A stretch of 64,000 bases of DNA from Euphorbia lathyris (lineage: Eukaryota; Streptophyta; Magnoliopsida; Malpighiales; Euphorbiaceae). A model generated the notes under the pieces. That model worked only from the letters and a program-made list of their open reading frames with translations, was not told where the DNA came from and did not search any database. The position numbers were made by a program, and so were the translations under genes. Shown one piece after another: positions 11,549 through 23,282 of this stretch. The stretch lies in contig NC_088919.1 of the NCBI RefSeq assembly GCF_963576675.1, positions 47,266,501 through 47,330,500 of the forward strand, written 5' to 3'. Within the stretch, counting starts at the first letter, position 1. Each line of letters opens with the position of its first letter.

Positions 11549-12655
11549 TTATGCTTCTTTGATTGCCTTTGCCTTATTATCGTCGATCTCGATTCCTCTT
11601 TGATGGACTAAGAATCCGAGGAAGTTCCCTGCTTTGACTCCAAAGGTGCACTTCAGAGGGTTGAGCTTCAGGTTATACTTCCGCATTCGTTCGAAGCTTT
11701 TCCTCAAATGGTCGACATGTTCCGTTTCTCGCTTGGACTTAATAACGATGTCGTCTACGTGTACTTCCATGGAGGTGCCGAGTAAATCGTGAAAAATGGC
11801 ATTCATCGCTCTTTGGTATGTGGCGCCAGCATTTTTTAAACCGAATGGCATGACAACCCACTCAAACATGTCAATTGACCCTGGGCATCGAAATGCCGTT
11901 TTTGCAATGTCTTCTTCAGCAATGGGGATTTGGTTATATCCCGCATAGCAATCACAAAGAGATATCAATTCATTTTTAGACACATCATCTACTAACATAT
12001 CGGCTATAGGCATCACATAGATGTATTTTGGCGTAGCTAAATTTAAATCACGAAAATCTACGCATACGCGTAATTTACCGTTCTTTTTCACTACAGGCAC
12101 GGCGTTGGATAACCATACTGCATACTTTGCTAGTCTGATGAATTTAGCCTTGAAAAGTTTTTCTATCTCTTCCTTCACCTTGCCTTCGACCTCTTTGCTC
12201 ATCCTCCTTGTTGGTTGCTTGAAGGGTTTGAATTCTGGTTTGATCGGCAACCTATGCTCCACCACGTCTTTGCTCAACCCAGTCATTTCATCGTAATTCC
12301 AAGTGAAACAGTCTTTAAATTCGTGAAGCAAATTGATAATGGCTTCTTTTAATGCTGGGCGTAGCAAGCTACTGACAAATGTAACCCGAGGCTCTTCTTT
12401 CATTCCTAGATTTACTTCGTCTAGAGGGTTGACTGCCATGGAACCTTCATCTTCTAACTTTGTGTTTGCCTTTTTCAGATCTTGTAGTTGGATTTCTTCT
12501 CCTTGAGGATTTAGTTCTGCTGTTCCTTTGGGGGTTTCGACTTCTGAGACCTCCATGTCATTTTCTTGGTACAGTTTCTCCGCTAGTTGTTGTGAATTCA
12601 GTTTTGATATAGCGGCTGAAGCTACCGCTTCTTTTTCCGATGTTGTCTTAATCAT
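11549..12655 (-). pseudogene. Element B reverse transcriptase
   Basis: The 368-codon stretch shows RT blocks in order: HRLPIKPEFKPFKQ, VPVVKKNGKLRVCVDFRDLN, GYNQIPI, MPFGLKNAGATYQRAM, the catalytic block VHVDDIVIKS, and LKLNPLKCTFGV. The catalytic residue before VDD is His rather than the usual Tyr. The N-terminal quarter is acidic linker. An in-frame TAA ends it after AIKEA and another stop follows near 11519; the frame is otherwise the same as RNase H downstream, so the original product was a single polyprotein. Confidence 0.9.
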
Positions 12656-12657
12656 GG

Positions 12658-13326
12658 AATTTCTTCAATTATTGGTTCATTACGGAGTGGCCTTCGACGA
12701 GGCACGATTGTCGTTGGCTTTAAGATATTCTTAATCTTCTCGCCACATGATTGTTTGTAATTGGACCCAACTCGGATTGGGCCAACACATTCCTCGTAAA
12801 GTCTGGCTTCGACCACATCTGAGTAGGTTTCGAACGGCTTCTCGTTCGCCCGAATAACTTCCACATCGTCTCCCTTCCAAAATAGAAGAAGTTGGTGCAA
12901 TGACGAGGGGATTCATGAGTTGGAGTGAATCAAATCTCTCCCCAAAAGCGCCTGATAGCTCGCAGTTGAATTTACCACGAAGAAAGCAGCCATGGCGGTG
13001 TGAGAGCCAACAGTGAGCTCCAAAGGTAGGACACCGTATGTCTTCGCGATTTCTCCCGTGAAGGCTGAAACCGACACCTCTAATGAGATTATATCTTCCT
13101 CCAATTTTCCTAGGGCTAGGACCATCTTCATCGGCATGATGTTAACGGCTGATCCATTGTTGATGAGCACTCTAGAGATCGGTTTGCCATCTACATGAGC
13201 CTTGACGTATAAAGGTTTAATATGGCGGGTCATCCTTAGGGTTCTCTTCATACCCTCTTCACCCGATGCCTTCGGTATTGTGTCTTCTTGCTCCTTATGC
13301 TCGAGTTCGGGGACTTCCTTCTTGGT
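12658..13326 (-). pseudogene. Element B aspartic protease region (pro), split from gag by element C
   Basis: 13251-12913 carries the protease: HIKPLYVKAHVDGKPISR followed by NNGSAVNIMPM, where the catalytic Asp of D-x-G-S is replaced by Asn (INNGSA). A flap-like stretch and ASYQALLGRDLI follow. 12916-12652 continues in shifted frames toward RT. The coding frame extends upward from 13251 to the border with element C at 13331 without a stop and resumes at 23288 in gag. The Asn change should abolish protease activity. Confidence 0.8.
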
Positions 13327-13331
13327 GTCTT
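13327..13331. repeat. Target site duplication GTCTT, left copy (element C)
   Basis: GTCTT lies immediately before the LTR start at 13332 and is repeated exactly at 23283-23287 after the other LTR. Confidence 0.97.
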
Positions 13332-13812
13332 TGATAACAAGGGAAAAATTTCTGATCGGAGCTCGTCCCTGTGGGGGGCGTCGTTGGGTTTGACGGGGGA
13401 AACTCCGATGCTAAAGTCAGTATAGGATATGGAGAATAAACTGTATTGACAAAGCTTAGAGAATATAGGAATGTGTGTGTACCTCGATAGCCCAGGATAG
13501 TAGGCTATATATAGTTGAGAAGTTCGTAACCTCTAGGTAACTAGAAAGTCTCCATTAATGCTCATTTAATGGCGGTTACAAGTTATTCTTAACCTGGCGG
13601 GTAAGACAATAAATGATCCATTTAATGATCCTTTATGGCCGAACCGGCGGCCAGCCGTTACTAAGGTGAATGGAGAGATTCGCCTTAGAGATCCGCCAGC
13701 GGATCTCCTAGAGCTAGTCCAGGGAGATTCGCCAGCTGACTTCCTTTGCTACGTGGCATACTTAAAGGCAAATATCTCTTTTGGTCCTCATGATAATATC
13801 TCGATGTTATCA
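13332..13812 (-). repeat. 3' LTR of element C (481 bp)
   Basis: It starts TGATAACA and ends TGTTATCA, a perfect 8-bp inverted end. It aligns without gaps to 22802-23282 with 10 substitutions, all C/T on the plus strand. A minus-strand TATATATAG box lies near 13505-13514. Confidence 0.98.
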
Positions 13813-13830
13813 GAAGCCCCCCCTAAAATG
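13813..13830 (-). other. Polypurine tract of element C
   Basis: The minus strand reads TTTTAGGGGGGGCTTC immediately upstream of the 3' LTR, the position where plus-strand cDNA synthesis is primed. Confidence 0.8.
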
Positions 13831-14100
13831 CCTTTAAAGTCCTTTAGGGCTTTTGGACTTCCGCGTTCCGTCATATGCTCCATCATTAATGTGCACTCTG
13901 TTCAACGCCATTTGATGGTTGACACGTGTGGTGGCACACTGTCCTAGGCAAGTTCAAAAGAAACCTTTTTCCTCTTCTAATTTCTCTTTCTTCTTCGTTT
14001 CTTCATCTCTCTCCGTCTTCGAAGCTTTTTCTAGAGGTTTTTCAGAGTTCTTCTTCAAACTTCTACGTTTCCATGTAAGTGCCTTTTCCTTTTATCTTGA

Positions 14101-16374
14101 ATGTTTAGAAGTTCATCCTCATCTTCTGGGTCGACTTCTGAACTTTTTAACTCGACATCTCCTCCTAAGATTGAAGTAGATTTTAGTTGGACCACTTCAT
14201 CGTCGGAAGACTCCCAATCTTCTGTAGGTGCGATTCATTCCGGTTTAGCTGAGTTTAATAACTCGGCGCGTAACCATTACCAGACTCGTTCCACCAGAAA
14301 TCCCTCTTTCTTTTCTTCTGTTTCCGGTGCCGTTCCGGTCGGTGCTCGTAACCGGTTTCTGGGTTCAATGGCCACTTCTTCCTTCCCTGTTAGGAAAAAG
14401 AATCCTCGAGCGGAGTCCACTCCATCTCGTATGAATGCCGTAGATCTGGCGAATCTGGCAGATCGCTTTCCGTGGATCAAAAATTACGAAACCCAACTCG
14501 CTGCTTCTCATCAACGCCCCTCCAATCCGCCTAACGGCTTCCTTACCGTATTCTGTAGTCATGTAGAGAGAGGGTTTCATCTTCCTCTTCCCAAGATGAT
14601 GGCGGATATCCTCTCATACTTTGACATTGCCGTCAGTCAGCTCCATCCTAATGGCTGGCTCGACATGGCCCTAGACTGCTATCTCGCTTCAAATTTAGGC
14701 GTTGTTTATACGGGCCGCATTTTTAGAGCCTTTCATAAACCTTCCAAGAGGAAGTCATAATCCTATCTTACATTTGCCAAATTTGGTGTCTACTCGCCCT
14801 TTTACGACAAAATGTCCAACGTTCATAGCTGGGATGAGAGTTTCTTCTATGTGAAGATAAAGGGTGATGATCCGTTAGGTTTTCCTTCAGTTTGGAATTC
14901 TCGTCCGCTACATATGGCGGGTGACATGCGAATCTTAACAAGCAGTGATGAAGAGGTGGCTGATCTCATGAAGCAGATCAAGGCGGATGCATGGACTTAT
15001 GCGGATGCCTTAGCCTTCATGATGAGTGACATTCCATTGATTCGCCGAGAAGGGGATCAATTTATTTATTCAAAAATTACTCAGTTTGATCAAGGTACCT
15101 TTCTGTTACTTCAGGAGTCTTGATTATCTTGATGTCTTCTTTGGCAGGGGTGTATCTAAGGCCAATCACGCTCTTGCAGAGACGCGCAGGAAGCTTTTGG
15201 AAGATGAAGCGCGCAAGAAAAGTCAAGCGGCTAATCCTCAAGCCGATACGGGCAAACGTCCTACCGAGACAGCTGTCGATCCGCCACTGAAGAAGAGGCG
15301 GCCCAACACTATGGGCAGTACCAAGATTATGGCGGACGCGATACGATCCGCCAAACCTGCTGAGAAGTTTGTTCAGGTAATCCATCTTTTGATTTCCTCT
15401 GTTGCTCATCCGATTCTAAAGCGGTGTATGGCTCTTTTCTATTTGTGCAGATGCCGAAGCCCGATATTGGAGGATACTGGTCCGCCAAATTGGGGGCCCA
15501 AGGTTCTTTTGAGAATGAATCCCTTCTGAATGATCTGGATGAGGCCTTGGGTCAGGTGGGAGAGGTACAAAGGAACTATAACCAAATCCCTGGACCAACT
15601 CACGTCTAGAAGGGGAAATCAGAGCTTCTTTCGGTGAGTTCAAAAAGAATGTAGATAATGGTAATTCCTACACCTCTTTTTTGCCCTTGGACTAAATCAT
15701 TTTGTCTTTTATAGCTGTATGCCCGTCTGCGTACTTTGGAAAATGGGCTTCTTCAGAATGTGGCGGACAGGGCAACTATTGAAAAGTTAGAAAAAGAGAT
15801 AGCGAATGCCAATTCCACCATTGCCTCTGTAAACGCGGATCTTGCTTCCGCCACAGCTGCTTTAGTTCTTCGGGATGAGGAGATTAAAAGTTTAAAGGCA
15901 ACGATGGCTTCTGATGCCAAAAGCCATGAGGATGCTCTCGGAGAAGCTGAATACACGGCGGGTGTACATGCGTTTTATTATGGCGAGATGCTTATGGCAT
16001 ACTTCTCCCTGGCCCATCCTGAAGTTGACTTCACAGATCCCCTGCTCGCCGTCCCCGAACCAGAAGACGTGGCGAGGTTCAACAAAATGCCAGATGTCAG
16101 GGAATACCTCCGCAATTATGTACGAAAATGGATGAAGGGACCCCTGTAGGAAACCAAACCTTCTACTATAGTTGTGGCGGACAATTCCGAAGAGATGCCG
16201 CCCAAGGTAGGTACAGAGCCAATTCTTGATTCTGTCCTTCCACCGGGTCCTACTTCTTCGAAGGATAAGGAGGTATCTCCTGATGGAGGATCTGTGAATG
16301 TGGAGAAGAAGGATCCTCAAGCAAGCATCGTAGGCGAAGGAAGCACAAAAGAGGATGCCCCTATTATTATTTAG
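14101..16374 (+). pseudogene. Extra antisense gene of element C (Transposase_28 / 'putative gypsy type transposon' family), spliced
   Basis: Spliced plus-strand gene opposite gag-pol. Exon 1 starts MFRSSSSSSGSTS at 14101 and holds the core RFPWIKNYET, GFHLPLPKMMADIL, QLHPNGWLDMAL, matching the family Pfam calls 'putative gypsy type transposon'. An in-frame TAA at 14758-14760 interrupts it. GT at 15095 and AG at 15147, GT near 15376 to AG near 15450, and GTGAG near 15631 to ATAG near 15713 mark three introns, the same arrangement as in element F. The last exon is a coiled coil (IEKLEKEIANANSTI) and acidic tail, ending at 16374. Further in-frame TAGs occur at 15607 and 16147. Role unknown. The first GT-AG pair leaves a phase mismatch that I could not resolve. 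Confidence 0.75.
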
Positions 16375-16993
16375 TTTTTGCTAGAGATCTTTTTGTAAAA
16401 AATCTTCTAAGTACAATTTGGTTAATCCTTTACGCTGCTATCTATTTATTTTACTCTTACATTTACGCAAAGAAGTACTTTAAACATAAGCATGTTTAGG
16501 ATTTATGTTTGGAGTAGGTGGCCAGCCATACTCCGTGGTATGAACCTTTGTGAAGGTTTGAAGCTGTTTTATTCCTTCTTGGAGGAAGTAAAGCTGCCCA
16601 GGGGTTCAATTTGCTACCTATCTTTGAGGTGAAATGATCCGCCCGCAGGACTTGTGAATCCTTCTCTGGGAGGGATAAGAGAGTGTAAAGACCTTGCGTC
16701 CAAGGATCGTTTTAACTCTATCGGTGATCAGGATTCGCCAAGTGGCGGATCTACTGTGAATGTGGAGAGCGTTGGATGCCCCCCTTCTTTTTAAGACTGG
16801 AATATTGATATTGCAGCAGTAAACTATAAAAAGAACATAGATGATAAAACCAACAATGTTTATTAATGGGAGAAACACCTTATTACAGCGAATAGGTCTT
16901 TATAAATGAGCCTCGTTAAAACCTTTAACAAGAAAAACCACATGGGAAAAAGCTTGTTAAAGGAAAAAGAGTACTCAAGACCATGGACATACT

Positions 16994-17785
16994 TCATTTT
17001 TTAACAAAGTATTTGCGGAGGTTTTGGAGATTCCACGTGCGTGGCAGTGTATTGCCCTCCATATCTTGTATTTTGAATGTGGCCGGTCCAACCTTGTCCA
17101 CTATCTGGTATGGACCTATCCAGTTGAGCCCCAACTTGCCCTTGCCTTCTCGAGATTGGACTTTATCCGTTTTGCGAAGCACAAGATCTCCTATCTTTAG
17201 ATCCACAAGCTTAGCATTTTTATCACGGTAAGCCGCGATCCGTTGTTTGTATGCTGCCATGCGTACATAGGATTGGTTTCTGCGGTCCTCAACCTGATCC
17301 AAATGCTCCCTTAGTCGTTTTTTGTTGTCCTCTTCACAATAAAAGGCCACCCGATCACTGGGGACTTGTATTTCAACGGGGATTACGGCCTCCACTCCGT
17401 GAGAAAGGGCGAATGGTGTTTCCCTAGTAGCTGTTCTTGGGGTGGTACGATAAGCCCATAAAACACTTGTAAGCTGATCCGCCCACTTCTTGTCATGCTC
17501 TCCTAACCTCTTCTTGATCCCCTTAACAATCGTTCGATTGGTAATTTCAGTCATTCCATTGGACTGAGGATAATAAACGGAGGCGAATCTGTTCAGGATG
17601 CCCAACCCTTCACAGAAAGCCTTGAATTTCCCACAGTTAAACTGTGTCCCGTTGTCAGTGATGATGGTATGTGGAATGCCATATCTTCCCACGATGTTGT
17701 CCTTGACAAACTCCACCATCTGTTCTGCTGTAATAGAGGAAATAGCCTCGGCTTCTACCCATTTGGTGAAATGGTCTACTGCCAC
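16994..17785 (-). pseudogene. Element C integrase core and C-terminal domain
   Basis: Open from AVDHFTKWVEAEAISS through the second Asp (TDNGTQFNCGKF) and the Glu helix (YPQSNGMTEITNRTI), then KKWADQLTSVLWAYRT and the C-terminal SH3-like GKLGLNWIGPYQIVD, ending LPRTWNLQNLRKYF. The first Asp region (GIDIVGPFP) lies just upstream at about 17840, in frame but after an in-frame TAG where Trp is expected. The integrase body is otherwise uninterrupted. Confidence 0.92.
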
Positions 17786-17835
17786 TATTACGTACCTCTT
17801 TTGCCGGCGAGTTGGGGGAAATGGACCAACGATGT

Positions 17836-18210
17836 CTATTCCCTAGAGGGCGAATGGACGTCCCTCAATGATTGGTTTTGGATATGTTTGATAGTATGTG
17901 ACTCATTTGCGTGAATCTGACAACTGTGACAAGATTCTACCAAACTCTGGGCATCTAATTCAGCTGTGGGCCAGTAGAAACCTGCTAACCTGGATTTCTT
18001 CAAGATCGTGGCAGATGCTTCATGTGACCCACAAGATCCCTCGTGTAGCTCCTTGAGGATCAGCTGCCCTTCTTCTGGCAGGATGCATTTCAGCCAAGGA
18101 TGACTAAAGGATTTTCTGTAAAGACCATCATTGATCAAGGAGAAATAGGCTGATCTCCTAACTATCCTCCGTGCCTCTTCCTTGTCTTCAGGTAATGTTC
18201 CATTCAGCAA
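17836..18210 (-). pseudogene. Element C integrase zinc-finger region
   Basis: Shows the HHCC finger: LKELHEGSCGSHEAS followed by LVESCHSCQIHAN. A one-base shift near 17905 takes the reading out of the frame that continues YYQTYPKPIIEGRPFAL into the integrase core. It follows the RNase H ORF in the same frame after an in-frame TAA at 18211-18213. Confidence 0.85.
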
Positions 18211-18213
18211 ATA

Positions 18214-19038
18214 TTAGCGGATGACTGACCTCCAATCATCTTCCACCGTTGTGAGTAGGGACACTTCTTCAGAGGCAAATGCTGGAGCCATTTTTACTTC
18301 AAAGGGACAATCCGGGTCCGCCCATGTTTCTTCACAAGAAGCCATTTTGGCCAATTGATCAGCCTCTGTATTGGATTCCCTTGGTATGTGAATCAATTCC
18401 CACTTAGTTTCTTTAACTTCAAGGTGATCCAGCAACTTTTTGACTTCTGCTACATATTTGGCCAGAACCTCGTCTTTCACCTCGTAATTCTTGATTACTT
18501 GGTTGACCATTAGTTTTGAATCGCTATATATCACGATCCTCTCTGGGGTGATCTCTTGAAGTAGACGTAATCCCAGTATCAGAGCTTCGTACTCAGCAGC
18601 GTTATTAGTGGCATGGAAATTTAATTTTGCTGCGTATCGCAATCTTATGTAGTGGGGACCTTTGATCACAACTCCCACACCAGCTCCATCCGTAGAGGAA
18701 GCTCCATCAGTGTACATCGACCATTCTTCTAACGGAGGTTTGGGATGAGATATCCCTTCGTTAGTGAATTCATTCACGAAGTCCGCCAGGACCTGACTTT
18801 TCAATGATGACCTGCTTTCATATCTTACATCAAATTCGCCCAGGCGAATCGCCCATTCCATTAACCTTCCTGAAGTGTCCGGCTTCTGCAATACTTTTCT
18901 CATTAGTATATTGGTTCGAACTATTACAGTATGCGCCTGAAAATATGGCCTCAGGCGAATTGCCGTGGTTACAACAACCAGTGCCATCTTATCCAACTTT
19001 GAATATCTGGTTTCAGCATCTTTCAAAACTTTACTCAC
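18214..19038 (-). pseudogene. Element C RNase H end and archaeal-type RNase H
   Basis: Begins with the end of Ty3-type RNase H (YSKLDKMALVVVTTAIRLRP) and then the Tat-specific second RNase H: WSMYTDGASSTDGAG, NNAAEYEALILGLRL, YSDSKLMVNQV and SNTEADQLAKMAS supply the D-E-D-D residues. One in-frame TAA at 19039-19041 separates it from the RT ORF. The enzyme would degrade RNA in RNA:DNA hybrids during cDNA synthesis. Confidence 0.9.
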
Positions 19039-19041
19039 GTA

Positions 19042-20496
19042 TTAAATTGGGAATTGTTGGCCATCTTCTTCTCGTATCATGACTGTGCATATGGCTTTAT
19101 CCGTGACCGATACGTACATGTATAGATCCTCCCCTTTCAAAGGTCGGCTCATCATGGGTGGCTCTGCGAGGAACCGCTTGATTCCTTCGAAGGCATTTTG
19201 ACAATCCTCATTCCACTCGAATGCTTTTTGTTTCTTGATGACTTCGAAAAAAGGCTGACATCTACGAGCTGAGCAAGAGATAAACCTGCCCAAGGCTATG
19301 ATACGCCCGTTGAGGCATTGTACTTCTCTGATATTCTGGGGCGCTTGCATTTCTAGGACTGCTTTGACCTTGTCAGGATTTGGACTGACTCCTTTTTCGC
19401 TGATCATGAATCCCAAAAACTTCCCATATGTTGCCCCGAAAGTGCATTTCTCTGGATTCAACTTGATGTTGTGGTGCCGAAGTACGCCCAATACCTCCTT
19501 TATATCCTCTACATGCCTTTCTACAGTTGTGCTTTTAATGATCATATCGTCTACATAGACAGAATAATTACCGCTCTTATTGTCCGCAAATATCTTGTTC
19601 ATCATCCTCTGATAGGTAGCACCTGCGTTCTTAAGCCCAAAGGGCATGACTTTAAAACAATAAGTAGCTTGATGCGTCACGAACGAGGTCTTAATTCTAT
19701 CTGAGGGCTCCATGGGGATTTGATGATAGCTTGACTTCACGTCAGTAAAGGAATACATTGCGTGACCGGCAGTTCCATCTACAAGCATGTCTATGCATGG
19801 CAAAGGATAGTTATCCTTGGGGCAAGCTTTATTGAGATCTGTAAAGTCAATGCACATGCGGTAAGATCCGCCAGCTTTCTTAACTAGCACGACGTTCGCC
19901 AACCACTGGGTGTAGAATACCTCCTCGATGGCATCCGCCTTTTGGAGCTTGGCGATCTCTTCCTCTATCACCTTTTGCCTTTCCGGACCATGGTTTCTCC
20001 GCTTCTGAGCCACAGGAACTGCATCTTTATCGATGTTGAGTTTATGAGTGATCACGTCTGGGCTAATTCCGGGGAGAACTTCATCCTTCCATGCGAAGAC
20101 ATCTTCAGCTTCACAAAGTACTTTGGTGATTGCATCTCTGATCTTGCCTTGTAGCCCCTTAGCTATTCGCACCTGCTTCTCCTCTGCCATAAAGTACATT
20201 TCGGTTTCGCCTAAGGCCATTGTGACACGCTCCTCTTCATCTTCTTTTTTAGATTGAGGGCGAATCATTAAGGATGCCGAATATGTTTCTTGGGCCACCT
20301 TTTGACAACCTTTGACCATCACACTTCCCTTGACCGTGGGAATGTAAAGTGTCAAATGGCGAATAGAGATAAGAGCTGCAACTTCGGAGATAAAAGGTCG
20401 TCCGAGGATAATGTTATAAGCTAATTGTCCATCCAAGATCGAGAACTCCAAATCTCCTCTCCAAACTTGATCATTATCAACAAGCTCACAATCCAA
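19042..20496 (-). pseudogene. Element C protease end and reverse transcriptase
   Basis: Opens with the protease C-terminus (GQLAYNIILGRPFISEV), an acidic linker, then RT: KRRNHGPERQKVI, GGSYRMCIDFTDLNKACP, SSYHQIPM, MPFGLKNAGATYQRMM, catalytic VYVDDMIIKS and IKLNPEKCTFGATYGKFLG, followed by the Ty3 RNase H start (LYMYVSVTDKAICTVMI). All RT catalytic residues are present. The same frame as gag-protease upstream, broken only by a TAG at 20515-20517. Confidence 0.92.
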
Positions 20497-20514
20497 AGTA
20501 ACTTGGCCTTTCGT

Positions 20515-22738
20515 CTAAATGGTATGACCTGTCACTCCCAAAATGTCGACCACCGTCGGCTCCACCTGGACGGGATCAATCCGGAGTCTGGCGAATGCTC
20601 CTCGGGTAATGACATTACATGAACTTCCTGTATCAATCATTACCCTCTTCATTTCCCAACCTTCAACCATCATGGTGACGACCAATGCATCCGTATGGGG
20701 TGGAATCTCAGGACCTGCGTCTGAGAAAGGGCGGTTTAATGATGTTCTATCAAGGGCGGTCGTCTTCGCCTTTTTCAATGCTGGCTGATAACCAGGTCCT
20801 CCTGCTATGACATTGATGGTACCCTTTCCTTTCTTCTTTGGGTCTTCCTTGGATCTATCATCTTCTTTTCCTTCAGCTTGGATGAACCGATCCAATTTAC
20901 CTCTTTCAATGAGTCGTTCAATTTCTCGAGCTAACTCCCAGCAAGCATCCGTATCATGGCCATTTTTCCTGTGATACTTACAATAATTTTTAGGATTTTT
21001 ACCTTTATTGGTGTACTCCCCCCCTTTTGGCTCGGGGTATAAAATGCTCCGCTTGTGCTGGCTGTTCTCAATCCACATAAGAACTTCACTTTTAGAGGCA
21101 TTGAGAGGTGTGAAGGAGGTGACAAACGTCGATTTATTCCGAGAATCCCTTCGTTTGTTCCGAGAGGAAGAATCCTGACGTTTGTCCTTGTCCCGGTCCC
21201 GAGGACGAGATTCGCCTCTGTCCTTTTTTGGCGATGATGGCGAACCTCGACGAATGTCATCTACTTCTATAAAGTCTTTACAATGCTCCATTAATTCTGC
21301 TATGCTGGTGGGCTTTTTGCGAATGAGATCCTCTTGCAAACTTTTACAGGTAGTGTTTCTCACAAAACACTCCACGGCTACAGAGATATCTACGTCAATG
21401 ATTTGTATACATAATTGGTTGAAAGTGTCCACATAGTCTCGGAGGGATTCATTCGCCTTCTGTTTTAATTCAAAAAGCCTTGCAGATTTCACCACTGCAG
21501 GAATACAACCAGCAAATTTAACACAAAATTCCCTGCTTAATTGATCGAAGCTGTTTATTGATCCTGGAGGTAGAGATTGAAACCACAAATAAGCTGGACC
21601 TCCCAGCGTGGTGACAAACATTTTGCAGAGCACGGGCTCGGTGGCTCGATTGAGCCTGGCCAAGATTCGGTACTTTCGAACATGAGCCTCCGGATTGTCT
21701 TTGCCTGTGTATATTGCAAGATTAAGAATCTTGAAAGCTCTGTCGGTTTCCTCTGCCTCGATCCAAGCTGTAAAAGGCGAATCCCTATTGGCGAATGGAT
21801 TGTGCCTAGCATTTTCTTCGTTCATTTGTAGTACTAGGGCCCTCACTCTATCATCAAAATTCTCCGGATCCGCCCTGGGGCGACCCCTTCGTGGCGATCT
21901 GCTTGGAGAAGAAGAAGAAGAAGAACTTGACTCAGACGATGGATCTGATGGCGAATGTCTTCCTGCATTACCACGTCCACCTCCTCCTCTCCCTCCACCA
22001 TCTCCTCCACCACTTCCTCTGCCTGGGGGAGTTGGACCATTTCCTCCTTGTTGGCCTCTAGACGAGGTGTGTCCAACAGTTCCTGTAGATGGATGTGGCG
22101 GTGGTCCACCTACATGAGATGTTTTTTCTGGCCTTTTACTTCTTCTACGACCAGTAGATGGAGGTGATCTGCCACGGCGTGGGGATCTTGCTCGCTTATT
22201 TTTTATCCTTTTTATGCTTTTTACAAATGGGCTCCTTGAATCCGCCAAGAGACGAATTTGTCCGCAGGCGCCTGGGTACATTTGGTCCCTCAAGATTAAA
22301 CCTTGGAACCTCTGATCCGCCAAGAGGGGCCGTATCATTCCTTCGACTTCCCTCGCCAGGAAATAATTCCCTGATAACCTGTCGCCCTCCATCTGATGCC
22401 GTAGTAGTTATCATGGAATCAATGTTGTGAGCTTGAAGAAATGAAGAGCCATGGGCACCTGGTCCCAGACCAAAGTTTAATGGAGGTAAAGATGAGACAG
22501 CTGACGTAGATACCGTACTCCAACGAGGAGGAAGAGTCATGAATGCCCGGAGGCGGTTCCCAATTTCAAGCCCATACCGTGCTTCGATATCATGAGCACA
22601 CATATCGATGAAAGAAGCAGTGGGCATATTTCCATCGATATTTGTTATAGGAGCAGTTGTGTTAGTGCGACCAGCACTGGATGGTGTAATTATCGATGAT
22701 TCAATCCCAGAGGAGGGATTTTGTCCTCCATCGGTCAT
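20515..22738 (-). pseudogene. Element C gag and protease active site
   Basis: Gag starts MTDGGQNPSSGIESS at 22738. This first frame ends near 22196; a one-base shift around 22200-22220 leads into the long frame (22392-20515) with a Ser/Arg/Gly-rich linker, the gag domain (AYLWFQSLPPGSINSF, REFCVKFAG, LRDYVDTFNQLC), a knuckle-like CKYHRKNGHDTDAC, and the protease active site MIDTGSSCNVI near 20630. The (GAA)n/Ser-rich and Gly-rich segments at 21840-22110 are low complexity. A nonsense TAG ends it after VTGHTI. Confidence 0.9.
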
Positions 22739-22777
22739 GATGTTTCAATGTGAATGAAAAACCCTTTATTTGATCAA

Positions 22778-22799
22778 GGATTCCACGTTCACCGCACCA
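22778..22799 (-). other. Primer binding site of element C (tRNA-Phe type)
   Basis: Two bases inside the 5' LTR, the minus strand reads TGGTGCGGTGAACGTGG. Its complement ends TCACCGCACCA, matching the 3' end of plant tRNA-Phe as I recall it; deeper positions show one substitution and one extra base. The tRNA assignment rests on memory. Confidence 0.65.
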
Positions 22800-22801
22800 A
22801 T

Positions 22802-23282
22802 TGATAACAAGGGAAAAATTTCTGATCGGAGCTCGTCCTTGTGGGGGGCGTTGTTGGGTTCGACGGGGGAAACTCCGATGCTAAAGTTAGTATAGGATAT
22901 GGAGAATAAACTGTATTGACAAAGCTTAGAGAATATAGGAATGTGTGTGTACCTCGATAGCCCAGGATAGTAGGCTATATATAGTTGAGAAGTTCGTAAC
23001 CTCTAGGTAATTAGAAAGTCTCCATTAATGCTCATTTAATGGCGGTTACAAGTTATTCTTAACCCGGCGGGTAAGACAATAAATGATCCATTTAATGATC
23101 CTTTATGGCCGAACCGGCGGCCAGCCGTTACCAAGGTGAATGGAGAGATTCGCCTTAGAGATCCGCCAGCGGATCTCCTAGAGCTAGTCTAGGGAGATTC
23201 GCTAGCTGACTTCCTTTGCTACGTGGCATACTTAAAGGCAAATATCTCTTTTGGTCCTTATGATAATATCTCGATGTTATCA
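22802..23282 (-). repeat. 5' LTR of element C (481 bp)
   Basis: TGATAACA...TGTTATCA ends; pairs with 13332-13812 at 471 of 481 positions. The minus-strand TATA box TATATATAG is at about 22975-22984. Followed directly by the GTCTT duplication and element B gag. Confidence 0.98.

Larger units (their letters stand above)
13332..23282 (-). mobile_element. Element C: complete Tat-type Ty3/gypsy retrotransposon (9951 bp)
   Basis: Both LTRs (13332-13812, 22802-23282), the polypurine tract, the primer binding site and the GTCTT target duplication are all visible. Order on the minus strand is gag (22738 down), protease, RT, RNase H, archaeal RNase H, integrase (to 16994); an extra gene (14101-16374) lies on the plus strand. 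LTRs differ at 10 of 481 positions. Several in-frame stops interrupt both pol and the extra gene, so this copy is probably not autonomous now. It interrupts element B's gag-pro reading frame. Confidence 0.97.

Noticed and set aside
21695..22117. 140-codon ORF with a Pro/Leu-rich end on the plus strand
   Set aside because: Antisense of the Gly/Ser-rich linker of element C gag.
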